A stretch of DNA of 64,000 bases, from positions 42,981,127-43,045,126 of the forward strand of contig NC_080043.1 of assembly GCF_012489685.1 (NCBI RefSeq). Reading direction: 5' to 3'. Source of the DNA: Lotus japonicus. Its lineage: Eukaryota; Streptophyta; Magnoliopsida; Fabales; Fabaceae. A model generated the notes under the pieces. That model was not told the origin of the DNA. It saw only the letters and a list, made by a program, of their open reading frames with translations, and made no database searches. Below are positions 20,813-32,445 of this stretch, in pieces; within the stretch, counting starts at the first letter, position 1; every line of letters begins with the position of its first letter. A program made the position numbers and the translations under genes.

Positions 20813-21981
20813 ATACACGCGTTCAAGAAATGCGGCAATAACTCTAGGGTGGCTAATAATGCTATACAGTGTGAGTGTGTATCAGGACTCAATCTATTCT
20901 TCTTCCAAACAAAATAATCTTTGTAAATTTGTCCAAGAAACCGCATAGCATAAAGACATACTTTTCCTTGTTTTGTCTTCTCTGTTCTCAATATAATTGA
21001 GACTCAAACCCGCGCGATGCGCGGTGTAATAAAATGTTTTATGAGATTTGAAACTAATATAGTATATTTTAGTAATTTTAAAATGAAATTGAAGTGAAAC
21101 TAAAGTATTCTTAAAAAAAAAAGTTCTCATTATTTCAAGTAATATTTTGGTATGTATTAAACTTAAAAAATGAAGATACACAAAATATTTAAATCACTCT
21201 AAAACAAAAGGTAAAAATTACAGGTAATATGTTCCTGAATTTTTTTTGTTCTGGACCATTTATGTGCATTAGGATCTCAATGAAGAATATTGTTTTAGAA
21301 AACAGAAATGTAATTCAAAAGAGCATTTACATTGGCAGCCATTGCTCTCGTATAGTCGGTGTTGTGTTGCAGATTCGAGCCCAAGCCATGATGTCCACCC
21401 TCTCTCACTTTTTTCTGGAAGCAAAATAATGTTAATTTAAATATAGATAAAACTTGAGAGGAGTTTGAATAGCAATAACAACCACACCAATAGAAAACAC
21501 TGAAAAAGACAAAATACCGTAGGACGTCATCCAATAGTATGGATCCAAAAACCAACTAAAGTGCTAAATTAACCAAAGGCCATGAAACTTATTATCAAAA
21601 TCTGATCTCCTTTCTAAATATAAATCCATGAATCTCAAGGAGTGCGAAATGACATGTTCAACCAAGTATGTGTTTGTTAATCTTAGGCACAGAACTGCTT
21701 ATGCTATGCTCACAGTTATATAATACTGCTTTGAAACGAATTATAAAACCTAAAAGGAAATATATCCTTGCCAACTATATTTTCACAAGAGTCAACCAAA
21801 CTGATGATAAAGTTTAAACATATAAAAAAAAAATTAAATCAGATGCAACTAAACAAAGTGATAAGGGATCTATTTGTGTGCTTAATCTACATAAACATGG
21901 TTAGGTTGGCAACTATGTAATTTGAATTCTGACCTCATATGATAAGGGAATCTTGCTGCCCTGCCAGTATACCAGTATGTT
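20813..21981. other. Intergenic with GC hairpin
   Basis: Mostly AT-rich non-coding DNA. A perfect hairpin CCGCGCGATGCGCGG (arms 6 bp, loop GAT) stands out at 21010-21024. Such CCGCGCGATGCGCGG motifs recur in plant genomes near transposon ends, but no partner end was identified here. No credible ORF. Confidence 0.6.
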
Positions 21982-23050
21982 TTAGCACAACTGATGAAAA
22001 GCAACTTTCGGGAAAAGATGGGAAGGCGGAGTGGCTATTAAGATGGCCGCAATAGCATCATAGCCTCCAACTGCAAACCATGGGGGAATCTGATCTTTAA
22101 GAAAGATATGCTTGTGGCGCTCGTCATCATAAGATAGCGAAGGACTTGAGGGAGATCGAGTAGGATCAGCAACAGGAAGAACATTCTCCCTTTGTTTCTC
22201 CCGGATTTGATAATTCCAACCCAATAAGTTATGAATTAGCACCTTTATGAAGTCATATAAACCATCTCTCAGGATCATGGATATGGCTATAAATACCTGA
22301 ACTCAAGGTGTAAGGTGAATCCAATTAATTGGAAGACCTTAGACAGAATGAAAAATATAGTGACTCTATAGTGTATAAGGTGCTTTGCATCTTACCCTAT
22401 AACCTTGGTTGTAATGAAGGTTATCGTCACCAAGTTTCTCAACGTACAAATGGCCCTCTTATTTTATTATGAGCGGCCACATTAGTCCCTAAGAAAGAAT
22501 TCCTCCAAAGAGCACTAATAGTGATATATTTATGAATATGGGAAAATCATTCCTACTCCAATAGATTGCAGCAAAATAAGAATAAAGTTGCAAATAGGTG
22601 AAGGTTAGATTAAAACTTCAAAGTAGAATGTAATTAATCTGAACCTTGAAGTATCTAGCTAGCAAATTAAGGCAAGTTTTTATCTTAGGATACATAAATT
22701 TGATTTAAAACTAAGTGGATGTGATGTGAGTGACAACATACCTGTTTTCATATGCTTTGAGCCTCAATGAGGGGAAGGCTTGAGATCAACATTGACCAGT
22801 GTAGAAGAACCATTGAAAGAAACCTTAGAGATAAGCTTAATACAAAGAATTTCCCCAACGGCTTCACTTGCTTCCTGGAAGAGTAGAAAAGAAAAGTATA
22901 TTAGTATGAATGTCTAACTCCTCAAGCAGTCACATCTTGTAATATGGAGTCTGCTACAGTGCTTACTTTGCTAGTTTTTTCTCCTTGAGGAGTGTGGAAG
23001 CTATTGATGAGATAGTCAGTTGCAGTAGTACTACTTGGACATGCCAAATT
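21982..23050 (-). pseudogene. Yellow stripe-like (YSL) metal-nicotianamine transporter pseudogene
   Basis: Three exon remnants on the minus strand resemble YSL members of the OPT family, which import metal-nicotianamine chelates across membranes. Exon at about 22967-23050: CPSSTTATDYLINSFHTPQGEK, cf. the YPSGTATA...INxFHTPxG motif, ending at a GT donor. Exon 22742-22874: KQVKPLGKFF then, after a frame change and a TGA, KAYENR. Exon 21982-22296: VFIAISMILRDGLYDFIKVL (YSL has VF.A.A.ILGDGLYNF.KVL) and IFLKDQIPPWFAVGGY (cf. VFLKDQIP.W.A..GY), stopping early after FHQL. The N-terminal exons, the exon between KAYEN and GYKVF, and the last transmembrane part are missing. It is a truncated relic, not an expressed transporter. 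Confidence 0.72.
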
Positions 23051-23439
23051 GAAGTTTATGACCAATTATAAAAACAAATTAATCAAGACTGGGTGGCAAG
23101 AGATACTGATATATAATTGCTAGAGGTAAAGCAGTAAAGATAAACCATTTTATTACTTGAATCAGTTTGTACAGTGCATTTTCCAAGATTGAAAAAGTAA
23201 AGGTAAAAAGATTATTCATAGGTTGGAGAGACAATGAATGGTGAACCTGGATGGAGTAGTACGATGTGAAGTGTTTTCATGAAAAGAGTCAATATATATA
23301 CACTCACTAAAGAGCAATTCCATATGCATAACCTTACTCACCACACAATCAGTGAGGGGTCAGGGGACTGATACTCTGGATCAGGAATTGACATTCAAGA
23401 AGTAGCAATAGTGAATCCTCTTTCCTGCATAGACAATAG
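23051..23439. other. Intergenic, no feature seen
   Basis: AT-rich DNA between the YSL relic and a GC-rich ORF island. The expected upstream YSL exons are not recognisable here. Confidence 0.5.
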
Positions 23440-23727
23440 GTGATCATGACGTCGAATCGCGCCAATTCACCAGCGAAGCTACCGGGGCTCCTAGAAGGTT
23501 CCGTGGGAGGAACGAAGAGCTTGTTGGAGTTCAACAATTCATGGCAGAGCGGTTTACTCTCTTTATGCATCATCAGAAATCAGCGTGAGCGAAACTGGTC
23601 TTCGGGGCGCGACGAATACGACAACCTCGAGCACTTCGTTGATGATTCCGATTTCCGACATTCGCAAAGCCGTTTTGGGTTCAGACGGCGCGTTGAGGAA
23701 GCGCTTAGAATATGGCTGGCACGGTAA
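23440..23727 (+). other. GC-rich ORF of unknown nature (95 codons)
   Basis: An open frame with higher GC than its surroundings, starting MIMTSNRANSPAKLPGLLEG and ending EEALRIWLAR. A second overlapping frame (23585-23791) is also open, so coding is uncertain. It could be a first exon or a captured gene piece. No domain recognised and no supporting splice structure confirmed. Confidence 0.25.
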
Positions 23728-25738
23728 TCCTCAAAGAGAGGCAGGCATCAAAGGCCCGTGTTTCCTATCTTCTTGGACGCTTGGTTTTTAGGGTAAGGAT
23801 TCGTTAACTCGTTGTTTAGAGATCAGCAAGGATCGGGGGATCGGTTTGCGAAAGCTTGGAAAAACATCATAGCCTCGTGAACAAAGAATGAAAGCGACAC
23901 GTAACATTAAAAGCTGATGTGGCAAGTTGAAGTTGAAATGTAGCGCTGAGGTGGCACATTAGGGAAGAAGGAATAATATATTCTAGATAAGAGAAGAAGA
24001 ATATTGAAGTTCTCTTTGATGAGAGAAAAGGAAAGAATAATAGAACAACTGGAACACTAATTAGCCAATGGAATCAAGAAAATTGCTTAAGCTTTTCAAA
24101 AGAAGTTCTATTCTTAACCGAAGACGCGTGAATATATGCTTCAACGAATTCAAATTCTCTGCAGCCAATTTAGTCTTTGTATTGAAGGCATTGCATTAAG
24201 GGGAAGCGCAGAAGAAATGCTCATCATGCACACGTTTACACAAATGCCACCAATTTGGTTTGTGGCATCTACCACAAAGTGATTCTCTATCCTATTCTGA
24301 TAGTTATACTTATCCCGAATCGTGTGGAAACGCGTGGTATCTCTATCATAAAGTTGTTCTATACGCTCTTAGCGCTTTCTCTTGCCCATCTTTGCGGAAT
24401 ATGCTTGAAGCCATTTCAACAAACCATTTGGGGTCACGACAGTAGCCTCACGTATATAACCATTTGGGGTCATCACAAGTTCACGGTATATGATTCAATC
24501 TGGCGGTTTCTGGAACAAAACTGAACTTGTTACAAGCTGGTTCTCAACTAGGATTCTGTAACCCAAATGAAAAAACAAACATACATACAAGTATTGGAAG
24601 CCTACAGTTTTGAGGAAACTAAAGTCTAAATATATAGAACTAAAAGAAGACAAAAGTAGAGCACAGAAGTGGGGTAGGGGGATGTTGAATTGTTGGAGAG
24701 GAAATCTTAGAGGGAAAGAGGTGAAGATGAATAGTGAAATGTAAGAGTGAGATGAAAGAGAAGAGAGACTTATGGAGAAAGTCACACACAAAAGCATGAT
24801 TGCAGCTACATATGTAATTAGATTTGCTACAAGCTCACATACAATGGGTTTACACCATTGAGTTTTTCTATCATCTCTAACATAACCAAAATACTGAAAG
24901 ACTGTTCTAAAATGTTTGGTTGAAGCTCTCCTGTAAGCATCAATCAATATGAGAAGCTCCATAAATTGCTATCTATTTGCTCAGTAAAATAAATTGAGGG
25001 ACAATCCAACACATGAATGATGAGACCAGGAACTCAAACAGGGGAGAAAAAGAAGAAAAAACATCTAGAAAACTTCTACTAGATCTGACAGTTCAATATT
25101 TCAAATTTTGAATACTTACAGTAAGACTTTTGGAGCTAGTGATCTGCAACACCATAAGAGGTAATGGCAAAGAGTACGCAAACAATTAATTTCAACTTCT
25201 GACCGAAATTATAATAGCTCCAATTCCCCTGAACACGTTAGTGATAAAAACAAACAACGAAACAGAGGAAAAACATCATCACACATAACTAAAACTTTCT
25301 TCAAAGATCTTTATAGCAAAAAGTACACAGGTAATTCTATAATTTTATAGATCTCACTCTATTGATGACCTTCCAAAATTTGAATCAATACATAATCTGA
25401 TTCAATGTGACAAAATAAAAACAGCATCAGCAATTTTTCCAATAATCAGAAGTTTATTCAGACCTTTAACAATTGAACCACACGTTCCTAACATATAATC
25501 TTGGTACACCAGAAATTGAGTCTTTCTAAACGCATTGGTAGCATTTCCCGCATTATAATTTCACTCTGTAGTAAAATAGAAGACCAAAAAACAGGGAAAG
25601 GGGAGGCGAAAATGTGGTATCTGCCAGAGGGAAGTCTCTTTATCAGAAAAATACATGAGAGGCAAGTGCATAGATAAAGATATATATTGGGAAATTGTCA
25701 CCAATCGCCATAAATGAATTGTTTTCATCAAAGGAGGC
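23728..25738. other. Intergenic and 3' flank of the ABCF4-type gene
   Basis: No convincing gene. A short direct repeat ACCATTTGGGGTCA occurs at about 24423 and 24460. A 155-codon minus-strand frame at 24495-24962 is T/A-rich with low-complexity Ser/Leu/Phe runs and looks like chance. The 3' UTR of the minus-strand ABCF gene should lie at the right end (about 25500-25738). Confidence 0.5.
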
Positions 25739-27895
25739 TTAATCATCAACTTCAGCTTTAATCTCTTTCAGCAAATCATCCTTGTAATCCTCAAATGTTC
25801 CAGGGAAATTTCTGACAGTGCCATCCTCAACAATCCATATTTGACTCCTTTCTTCATCGTCACAAACACGTGATATCAATCTTGAATCATGACTAACAAG
25901 AACAACTCCTCCAGTGAATTCATCCAATGCATCAGCCAATGCATCAATACTTTGCATATCCAGATGATTTGTGGGTTCATCTAACAATAAAATGTGAGGT
26001 TTTGACATGGATATCGACGTGAAGACCACCCGAGCTTTTTGCCCTCCTGATAGTTTCACAATAGGGGTAAGATGGTTATGACTAGGCAGCCCAAACTTAC
26101 CAAGCTTTGCACGAACAGCCTCTTGCTTGCTAAGTCCCTCCTGGTCTGGGTGGAGACGGAGAAGGTACTGCACAGGAGTTTCATCCATTGTCAGAAGGTC
26201 CACAAAGTGTTGGGAATATCTTCCTATCCTCAACTTCTGACTCCTTCGAACTTCACCTTCAGATGGAACCAAATCACCAGCCAGAAGATTTAGCAGTGTA
26301 GATTTTCCAGCTCCGTTAGGCCCAACAATGGCAACACGAGTCCCCATATCAATGCCAACATCAACATTTGAGAGTCTGAAATCATCTCGGTTTGGGTAGC
26401 TGAAGCTCACTTCAATAAGCTGCATAAGTGGAGGTGTGAGCTCAGTAGGTTCAGGAAAGTGGAACTCAACACTGTAATCCCTCCATTTCTGTGGTGCCTC
26501 TGGTGCGATCTCATCCTCATCAACCTTGCCCTTGCCCTTACCCTTGTTTTTAGATGCTTCCTTAGCTGCTGCAAACTTAGCTCGATCCTTCACCTTTTCT
26601 TGTTGAGCCCGGTTTCCACTCCTTTTAGCCGCTTTCATTTGCTTGTCATAAATCTCATACTTCTTATTAATCTCTTTACGACGCTGTTCATACCCACTCT
26701 CAAAATCATCAAAGTTTCCACGATAGAGATGAAGCTTCAAATCATGGAGATGAATAATCTCAATGCATACTGTATTCAGGAAATCCCTATCATGAGAGAC
26801 AACCACCAAAGTTTTTTTCCAACGGCACAAGTACTCTTCCAACCAGAGAACAGCCCTCAGGTCAAGATGATTTGTGGGTTCATCAAGCAGTAATAGAGTT
26901 GGCTGCACAAAAAGTGCTCGAGCTAAAGAAATTCTCATCCTCCAGCCACCGCTAAAGGATTTTGTAGGACGGCCCTGCATATCCTTTGTAAAACCCAAAC
27001 CAGCTAATATCTTTGATGCCTGAGATTCAGCAGCATCAGACCCCATCAGCTGCAATTTTTCATACAGCTCTGCTAACTTTTCTCCTGCTTCATCTTCCTC
27101 CAAATTATTATCTTTATCTACACTTTCCTCAACAGAAGCTGCATTTGTGAGAGCAGCAACTTCTTGTCGAACATTAACAAGTTCAACATTAGCTGAAACA
27201 ACAGCTTCAAGTGCTGTTTTATCATCCCCAACTATCTCCTGCTCAACCAGAAGGACATCGATATTTTTAGGTACTGGTATCTTCCTCCAAGCAAGAAGCT
27301 TCAATAGTGTGGACTTGCCCATTCCATTGGGCCCAACCAAACCATATCGCTTCCCATGAGATATCTTCACCGATGTATTTTTCAGAAGTTCCTTACCTCG
27401 AGCAGACACAGAAAAATTTTCCACCGTTATATCTTTAACATTAGCATCAGCATCATCTTCTCCATCAAGCACTGAAGCCCGGCTTCCAATGACAACAGTA
27501 AAAGCATCATGATCATCCCTAAGAGCTTCCTTCTTTGCCTGCTCAACAGCATGGGCAGCCAAAATATCTTTCTTCTCACGTTTTTTCAACTCTTTGTCTG
27601 TAACAGACACTTCAAGTGGCTTGAAATCAGGTCTGGACTGTTTGGACTCATCTTCAGATAGATCGTCATCATCATCATCAGAGGGAGGAAGATCAATACC
27701 ATCAGTGTAAGTAGAAGCTTTCGGTTTTGGCTTGGGCTTATTGGAGGAAGAAGCTACTTTTTTGGCTTTATCAGGCTTTTCATCCATACTGGCCAGCATG
27801 GCAGAGACAGAAATTTTTTCTTTCTTAGGAGCATCTTTGCTACTAGCTTTGGCCTTCGTAGACTGGCCTGCATCGTCCGTCTTTTTCTTTCCCAT
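25739..27895 (-). CDS. ABCF4: ABC transporter F family member 4-like (GCN20-type, soluble)
   Basis: A 718-residue uninterrupted ORF, the usual length for plant ABCF4. The N terminus (1-125) is Lys- and Asp-rich and low-complexity, as in this subgroup. It has two nucleotide-binding domains and no membrane segments. NBD1: Walker A GPNGMGKST 188-196, signature FSGGW 314-318, Walker B and D-loop LLLDEPTNHLD about 335-345, H-loop His368. NBD2: Walker A GPNGAGKST 525-533, signature LSGGQ 615-619, LLLDEPTNHLD about 636-646, His669. A charged helical linker (402-460) joins them. ABCF proteins act in the cytosol on ribosomes or translation control (GCN pathway) and do not transport. The ATG at 27895 directly follows a plausible acceptor (TCGTTTCAG), implying a 5' UTR intron. 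All catalytic motifs are present. Confidence 0.95.
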   Translation of the reverse strand: MGKKKTDDAGQSTKAKASSKDAPKKEKISVSAMLASMDEKPDKAKKVASSSNKPKPKPKASTYTDGIDLPPSDDDDDDLSEDESKQSRPDFKPLEVSVTDKELKKREKKDILAAHAVEQAKKEALRDDHDAFTVVIGSRASVLDGEDDADANVKDITVENFSVSARGKELLKNTSVKISHGKRYGLVGPNGMGKSTLLKLLAWRKIPVPKNIDVLLVEQEIVGDDKTALEAVVSANVELVNVRQEVAALTNAASVEESVDKDNNLEEDEAGEKLAELYEKLQLMGSDAAESQASKILAGLGFTKDMQGRPTKSFSGGWRMRISLARALFVQPTLLLLDEPTNHLDLRAVLWLEEYLCRWKKTLVVVSHDRDFLNTVCIEIIHLHDLKLHLYRGNFDDFESGYEQRRKEINKKYEIYDKQMKAAKRSGNRAQQEKVKDRAKFAAAKEASKNKGKGKGKVDEDEIAPEAPQKWRDYSVEFHFPEPTELTPPLMQLIEVSFSYPNRDDFRLSNVDVGIDMGTRVAIVGPNGAGKSTLLNLLAGDLVPSEGEVRRSQKLRIGRYSQHFVDLLTMDETPVQYLLRLHPDQEGLSKQEAVRAKLGKFGLPSHNHLTPIVKLSGGQKARVVFTSISMSKPHILLLDEPTNHLDMQSIDALADALDEFTGGVVLVSHDSRLISRVCDDEERSQIWIVEDGTVRNFPGTFEDYKDDLLKEIKAEVDD

Positions 27896-28188
27896 CGAAG
27901 AAATCTGAAACGATCGAAAACCATATTAACACAAGCCAATCAAACATCAAACCTACCCACATCATTACTTCTATGTCCTTTTTTCTGATAAAATTCAATT
28001 AGACCTATTCAAGCATAAACAAATAACCCAATCACAAGAGTGTGGATCTAGGATAAGTGACTAAGCTAGAAGTTCAAATGTTTTGATCAGCTTTTCTTTC
28101 CTCGGAATCAATTCTAAAACCTAGAAGCTACCCAAAAATTGATTAATAGGGCTTTGCACATAAAGTTCAAAACTTTTAAATGATATAT

Positions 28189-28259
28189 CAACATTCCCTA
28201 ATCCCTACTCACTGTGATTCACTCATAATTTCATATCATATCAAATTAATAAAAAAAAT
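28189..28259. repeat. 71-bp direct repeat, copy 1
   Basis: Identical to 29878-29948 except for one base, from CAACATTCCC to the A-run. The copies are 1.69 kb apart inside the presumed intron. Confidence 0.92.
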
Positions 28260-29877
28260 AAAACATACCATAAATCCATAATCATATTCATCAAGTCATG
28301 TCAAACAAGTAATACATACAAATATATTTATTTCTCGGGATGAATAGTGGAATACAAAGCATCAATGGAACTATATAATGATCAAGTTTTATGGGATCTT
28401 TTACATGAAAGTTCAAAATAATGAAGGATATGAGTAAGAAAAACAAAAATTATACAACTCAATCAGATTACAACTCAAAAATTATACAACTCAATCAGTT
28501 CAAAGTATTACAAACTCATTTGACAAATTTACCAATCTAGTCAATTGGGCCATTATGTCTATGAGCATTGAGTGAAAGTATTGTTATTTTCATCACAACA
28601 CCTTTTTTCTCTTGGTTTGTACTCCACTTATCAAATCAACACCTTTAAATGCATCTAGGAATGAACTACAGAAAATTTTGTTCTGTCAGTATACCATAGT
28701 GGAGCACTACTTGGAACTAAGTTTTTTTCAAGCATTAATTGGTTATAGGAGGCTATTTTCTTTGAAACTTACACCGTTTAATTTTCTTTATTGCAGCAAA
28801 ATTGAAGAACCTTGAAAAACCTTGATAGAATCCATTCTATAAGACCATGATTACCTTCATAGCTCAGGAATATATGATAATCAGGTTGAACTTGAACCAG
28901 ACGAGAAGCTCATGACTAAAGACCTGTGCAAACTCTCTCTCCCTAAACTTGGGCTGGATTTTTTTTGGTCAGCAAATAAAATGAATTAAATGGAATACTA
29001 GGTGTACTCCAAACCAATTACAAAGAACAAAATTAAAGCTGTACAATTGTCCCTAAAACAGGACAGCAGCAAACTGACTTACAGAGGAAACAAACTATCT
29101 CTAAATACACTTGCTGCTAAAACCTCACCCCTATAAAGAGCACGCAGGTCTCAAGGTCTCACTGGACCAACACACACAGCACACTAGCACAGACAATTAC
29201 TATCAATCTCATAAAAGATCAACCACACGAATTCATCAAATACAATCAAGACCAAGATAGACTTGTCCTTTCATTATGCAGCAACCCGTGAACAATAGAA
29301 ACCAACAGAATCCACAATACCTTACGGCTTACACTCCCAAGCCCAAATTTTGGTTTCCCATAGTAGAATTTCAAAATTTCTTTGCAAAGAACATAACTTT
29401 TCCAAAACCTATGATTATAGCAAAAATACACAAATATATACTACAAAATACAAAGTAAGAATCAAGCTAAGGTGATGGGTAGAAGGGATCTGAGTAGTCT
29501 AAAGGCTATGATTATGACCAAATCACCAAACATGTCATCAAAATCAAGTTAGGGTTAGGGAAATCAACCATACCTAGGGTAGAGCCGCAACAGAGGGGCG
29601 GCTGGACTGGTGGTCGGTGGACGGTGGTGGCGTGGCGTGGCGGTGGCCGGTGGTGGTGGTGCGCCGTGCGAGAGGGTGAGGGCGTGGTGACTGGTGTGCG
29701 TGAATCGTGAATGAGAGAGTGACTGCGTGAGGCTGTGAGTGTGAGAGAGAGGAGTAAGAAGTCTGGGTGCAAATATAAAATCTCAGGGAGTTCAAAAAAA
29801 AAACATTACATGGCGTAAGTAGAATGTTCTTTTTTTTTCAGGGGGTTCCCCTCAGCTCTATGTGGGTCCGCCCCTGC

Positions 29878-29948
29878 CAACATTCCCTAATCCCTACTCC
29901 CTGTGATTCACTCATAATTTCATATCATATCAAATTAATAAAAAAAAT
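29878..29948. repeat. 71-bp direct repeat, copy 2
   Basis: Second copy of 28189-28259. It directly follows GGGTCCGCCCCTG, which resembles a hAT-type terminus (CAGGGGCGGAC on minus). The other end of such an element was not found. Confidence 0.92.
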
Positions 29949-30300
29949 GTTTTAATTGATGAGAGTATGATCAATTTTCATTCCAGAACTCATTATCAAA
30001 CTACCCACCAATTTCCCTCCCCTCCAAATCATCTCTCCCTAGAAGAATTGAACCAAAGAAAGTAGATTTAATAGAATTTCTCAATTTCTATCATCTTCCC
30101 CCAAATTTTCAAAACTAAACCTAGTGTAAGTGATACAGTGATTGAAATATGCACCAAACAGATGACTCAGACACGAGAAATCAACATAGTAGTTCATAGA
30201 AGCTATAATAGAGACAACAACTCACGTTGGCGGTGGAAGCGCAGCGGAAGAATCTGGTCGGAGCTTCGAGACGGAGGCGATCTCTGTTCAAGTTCGAATA

Positions 30301-31415
30301 TTTTATTTATGACATTTTTTATGTTTTTTTTTTTAACTACATTTTTGGTGTTTAAAGTTTTTTTTATTAATGAATTCTTAATAATTAAGTAAACAATAAA
30401 ACATATTATTATACATTTTTCCCATATAACTTAAACGACATCCTTTGCGCGGCGTCAACTCCCTCCTCTTTTGCTCTCCTTTTTTCTCATTTCCTCCCTT
30501 CCTTCTCCTTTCCTCTTTTCTCGACTTGTACCTTCTTTTTGAGATCTCGAGTCATTCATCCCTTCCTTTACTCACCTGTTTCTAGATCCTGCGACCTCCC
30601 TTCTTCTTCCTCTTTCGTCACGGTGCCATTGCTCCCAGGACATTGTAATTCGCTGTCAAGTTGCTCTCCTTTGGGTTTGGCACCTCCTTGCAACTGAATC
30701 TTGGTGGATCGAGCATCAGATGCATTGGCGGTCCTGCAAAGTGCAATGGTGGCATGGCGGCGACAAGATGGTTGCTAGATTAGTCTCTCTAAGGCTAGGC
30801 CATTGTCCAGCGTCTGGCGGTGATGTCTCGGTGGTTGGGGAGTCAAAGGGTGGCCCTCACGCTCTATCGATCTCTCCTTCTCCGGTCTCTTCGCTCATTT
30901 TGTTTCGGATCTACATGTGGTGGAGTCGTCGTTAAGGGAGTGCTTTCCCTTTTCGCTCTAATTGCGTTTCGAATGACTTCTCTTTGTGCTATTAAGTCAT
31001 GGAGATAGTCATGGTTGTGTGGTGGTTTTTTCCCTGAGGATCTGTTGCGGTCTTGAAGCTGAAGGTGGTGTGCAGGCTCAGGTGGCAATGTGACCGTTGG
31101 CTTGTTGCGGCTTTTTTCTGCTTTTGTCTTCCTTTTTTTCTTAGGTATATTAGCTCTATGGAGCTTGTGGAACTTTGGTTGTATGAAGCTGTTGGTTTGC
31201 TTGGCTGGTTGGGTCTTTGTTCGGCAGGTGTCGTGCGGTTTGATAGATCCGTTCGTTGTTTTTCAACTTGAAAAAATCCTTCTTATGGGGTAGACGTTAG
31301 GGGCTTTGTGGGTGTTTGTTTAGGTGTTTAGGAGGTTTTTTTCGTAATGACTGAGTTTTTATTCGTTCTTTATTGATTAAGTTTATATACCCATATAAGA
31401 GTGAATGTTTATCAA

Positions 31416-31446
<31 letters not shown>

Positions 31447-32445
31447 TAACTTTAGAAACATAACTGAAATCATATGTATCGAATTTTAAAATAAATTCCA
31501 AAAAAAATTAATTTATCCGTTTTTTATTGATTAGGTTACTATACCCATATTAACAGTGGATGTTTCTCAACATTATTACTATTATTATTATTATTAATTC
31601 ACTTTAAAGAAAAATAACTGAAATCATATGTATTGACGCCCTTGTCGATCTCCCTTCCTGTCTCGGCGGCGAAGATTTGGATCGGCCGATCTGGGTTGGC
31701 TCGCCTCCTATCGCTCTGCTCCTTCCGCCAGCGTCTTAACTCTGTGCTCTATGCTGTTCTCGTCCGCCGATTGGCTTCTCACTGTGGCCGCATGGTTCTG
31801 CAGGTCTAAGTACAAGATATGTGATCAAAGGTTTGTTTTAGGGTTTTTGCTTTGGGAAAGAGATGTTGAAGAAGGTTCTGAAGAAAGTGGGGGAGAAGAA
31901 TTTGCGTCCAAGAGCCAAGGAATGGTTGCAGGGATGAAGTCCAAAAGGCCAAAAGCAAGTTTGTGATGGGTCGGTGACAACACTCTCTGTTTGGCAACCA
32001 AGCTGCGCCACCAGTAGCGTCGACATGAGGGGTTTATTTCCATCAACATTAGACTGAACTTATAAAGGATCAGCAGCTCAATTTAGAGGTTTTGATGGAA
32101 GAAAAGTGCAAAGGGGTTTATTTCCTTGTGTGTCGTGGTTTGATTGGGTTCATTGGATGGTTGGATTGGGTTTATTGCTACTTTGCTATCTTTTTTAGTA
32201 ATGAATTCATTTGTTGCAGCATGATTTAATACCCTTAATTCAGAGCAATGTTGCATTGGGTTTTTAATATACTGGATGAATGGCACAAAATGGGTTTTAC
32301 TTGTTGGAGCTCAAAGCTTGTTAGAACTTGTTGCTGGCTGTCTCGTATGCAGTTAGGGCACTTGGCTGGGTTTTTTGCTGATAGATTTGGAATGGAAGAT
32401 GGATGTTAAGATAGCATTGTTGTGTAGTCTTCCTTTGTTATTGAG
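30301..32445. other. Intergenic, retroposon-like non-coding DNA
   Basis: A pyrimidine-rich stretch (30460-30620) is followed by G/T-rich sequence with many short chance frames. About 31361-31480 is repeated at about 31516-31635 (ATTGATTA..., CCCATAT..., then an (ATT)n array, then AACTGAAATCATATGTAT). The (ATT)n tail suggests the 3' end of a retroposon, duplicated in tandem. No real gene is identified. Confidence 0.5.

Larger units (their letters stand above)
27905..30225 (-). other. Probable 5' UTR intron of the ABCF4-type gene
   Basis: Acceptor CAG at 27905-27907 and a candidate donor C|GTGAGTTG at 30225, just after a GC-richer segment (30226-30300) that could be the 5' UTR exon. A competing donor (CCCTAG|GTATGG, about 29575) exists. 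Within it are a pair of 71-bp direct repeats and a T-run at about 28963 resembling a LINE 3' tail. No coding feature is seen in this 2.3 kb. Confidence 0.4.

Noticed and set aside
24495..24962. 155-codon minus-strand ORF
   Set aside because: Low-complexity Ser/Leu/Phe composition in AT-rich DNA, no recognisable motif, no splice or promoter context. Probably chance.
28963..29160. T-run followed by GGTCAGCAA, like the LINE 3' end at 32458
   Set aside because: Resembles a minus-strand truncated LINE tail, but no coding remnant or TSD was identified. Left only as a note on the intron.
29848..29877. hAT-like terminus (CAGGGGCGGAC on minus)
   Set aside because: A matching opposite end was sought near 29587 (CAGAGGGGCGG) but no 8-bp TSD was found, so no element is called.
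30720..31293. Several 60-74-codon plus-strand ORFs
   Set aside because: Overlap in different frames in GT-rich non-coding DNA; none resembles a known protein.
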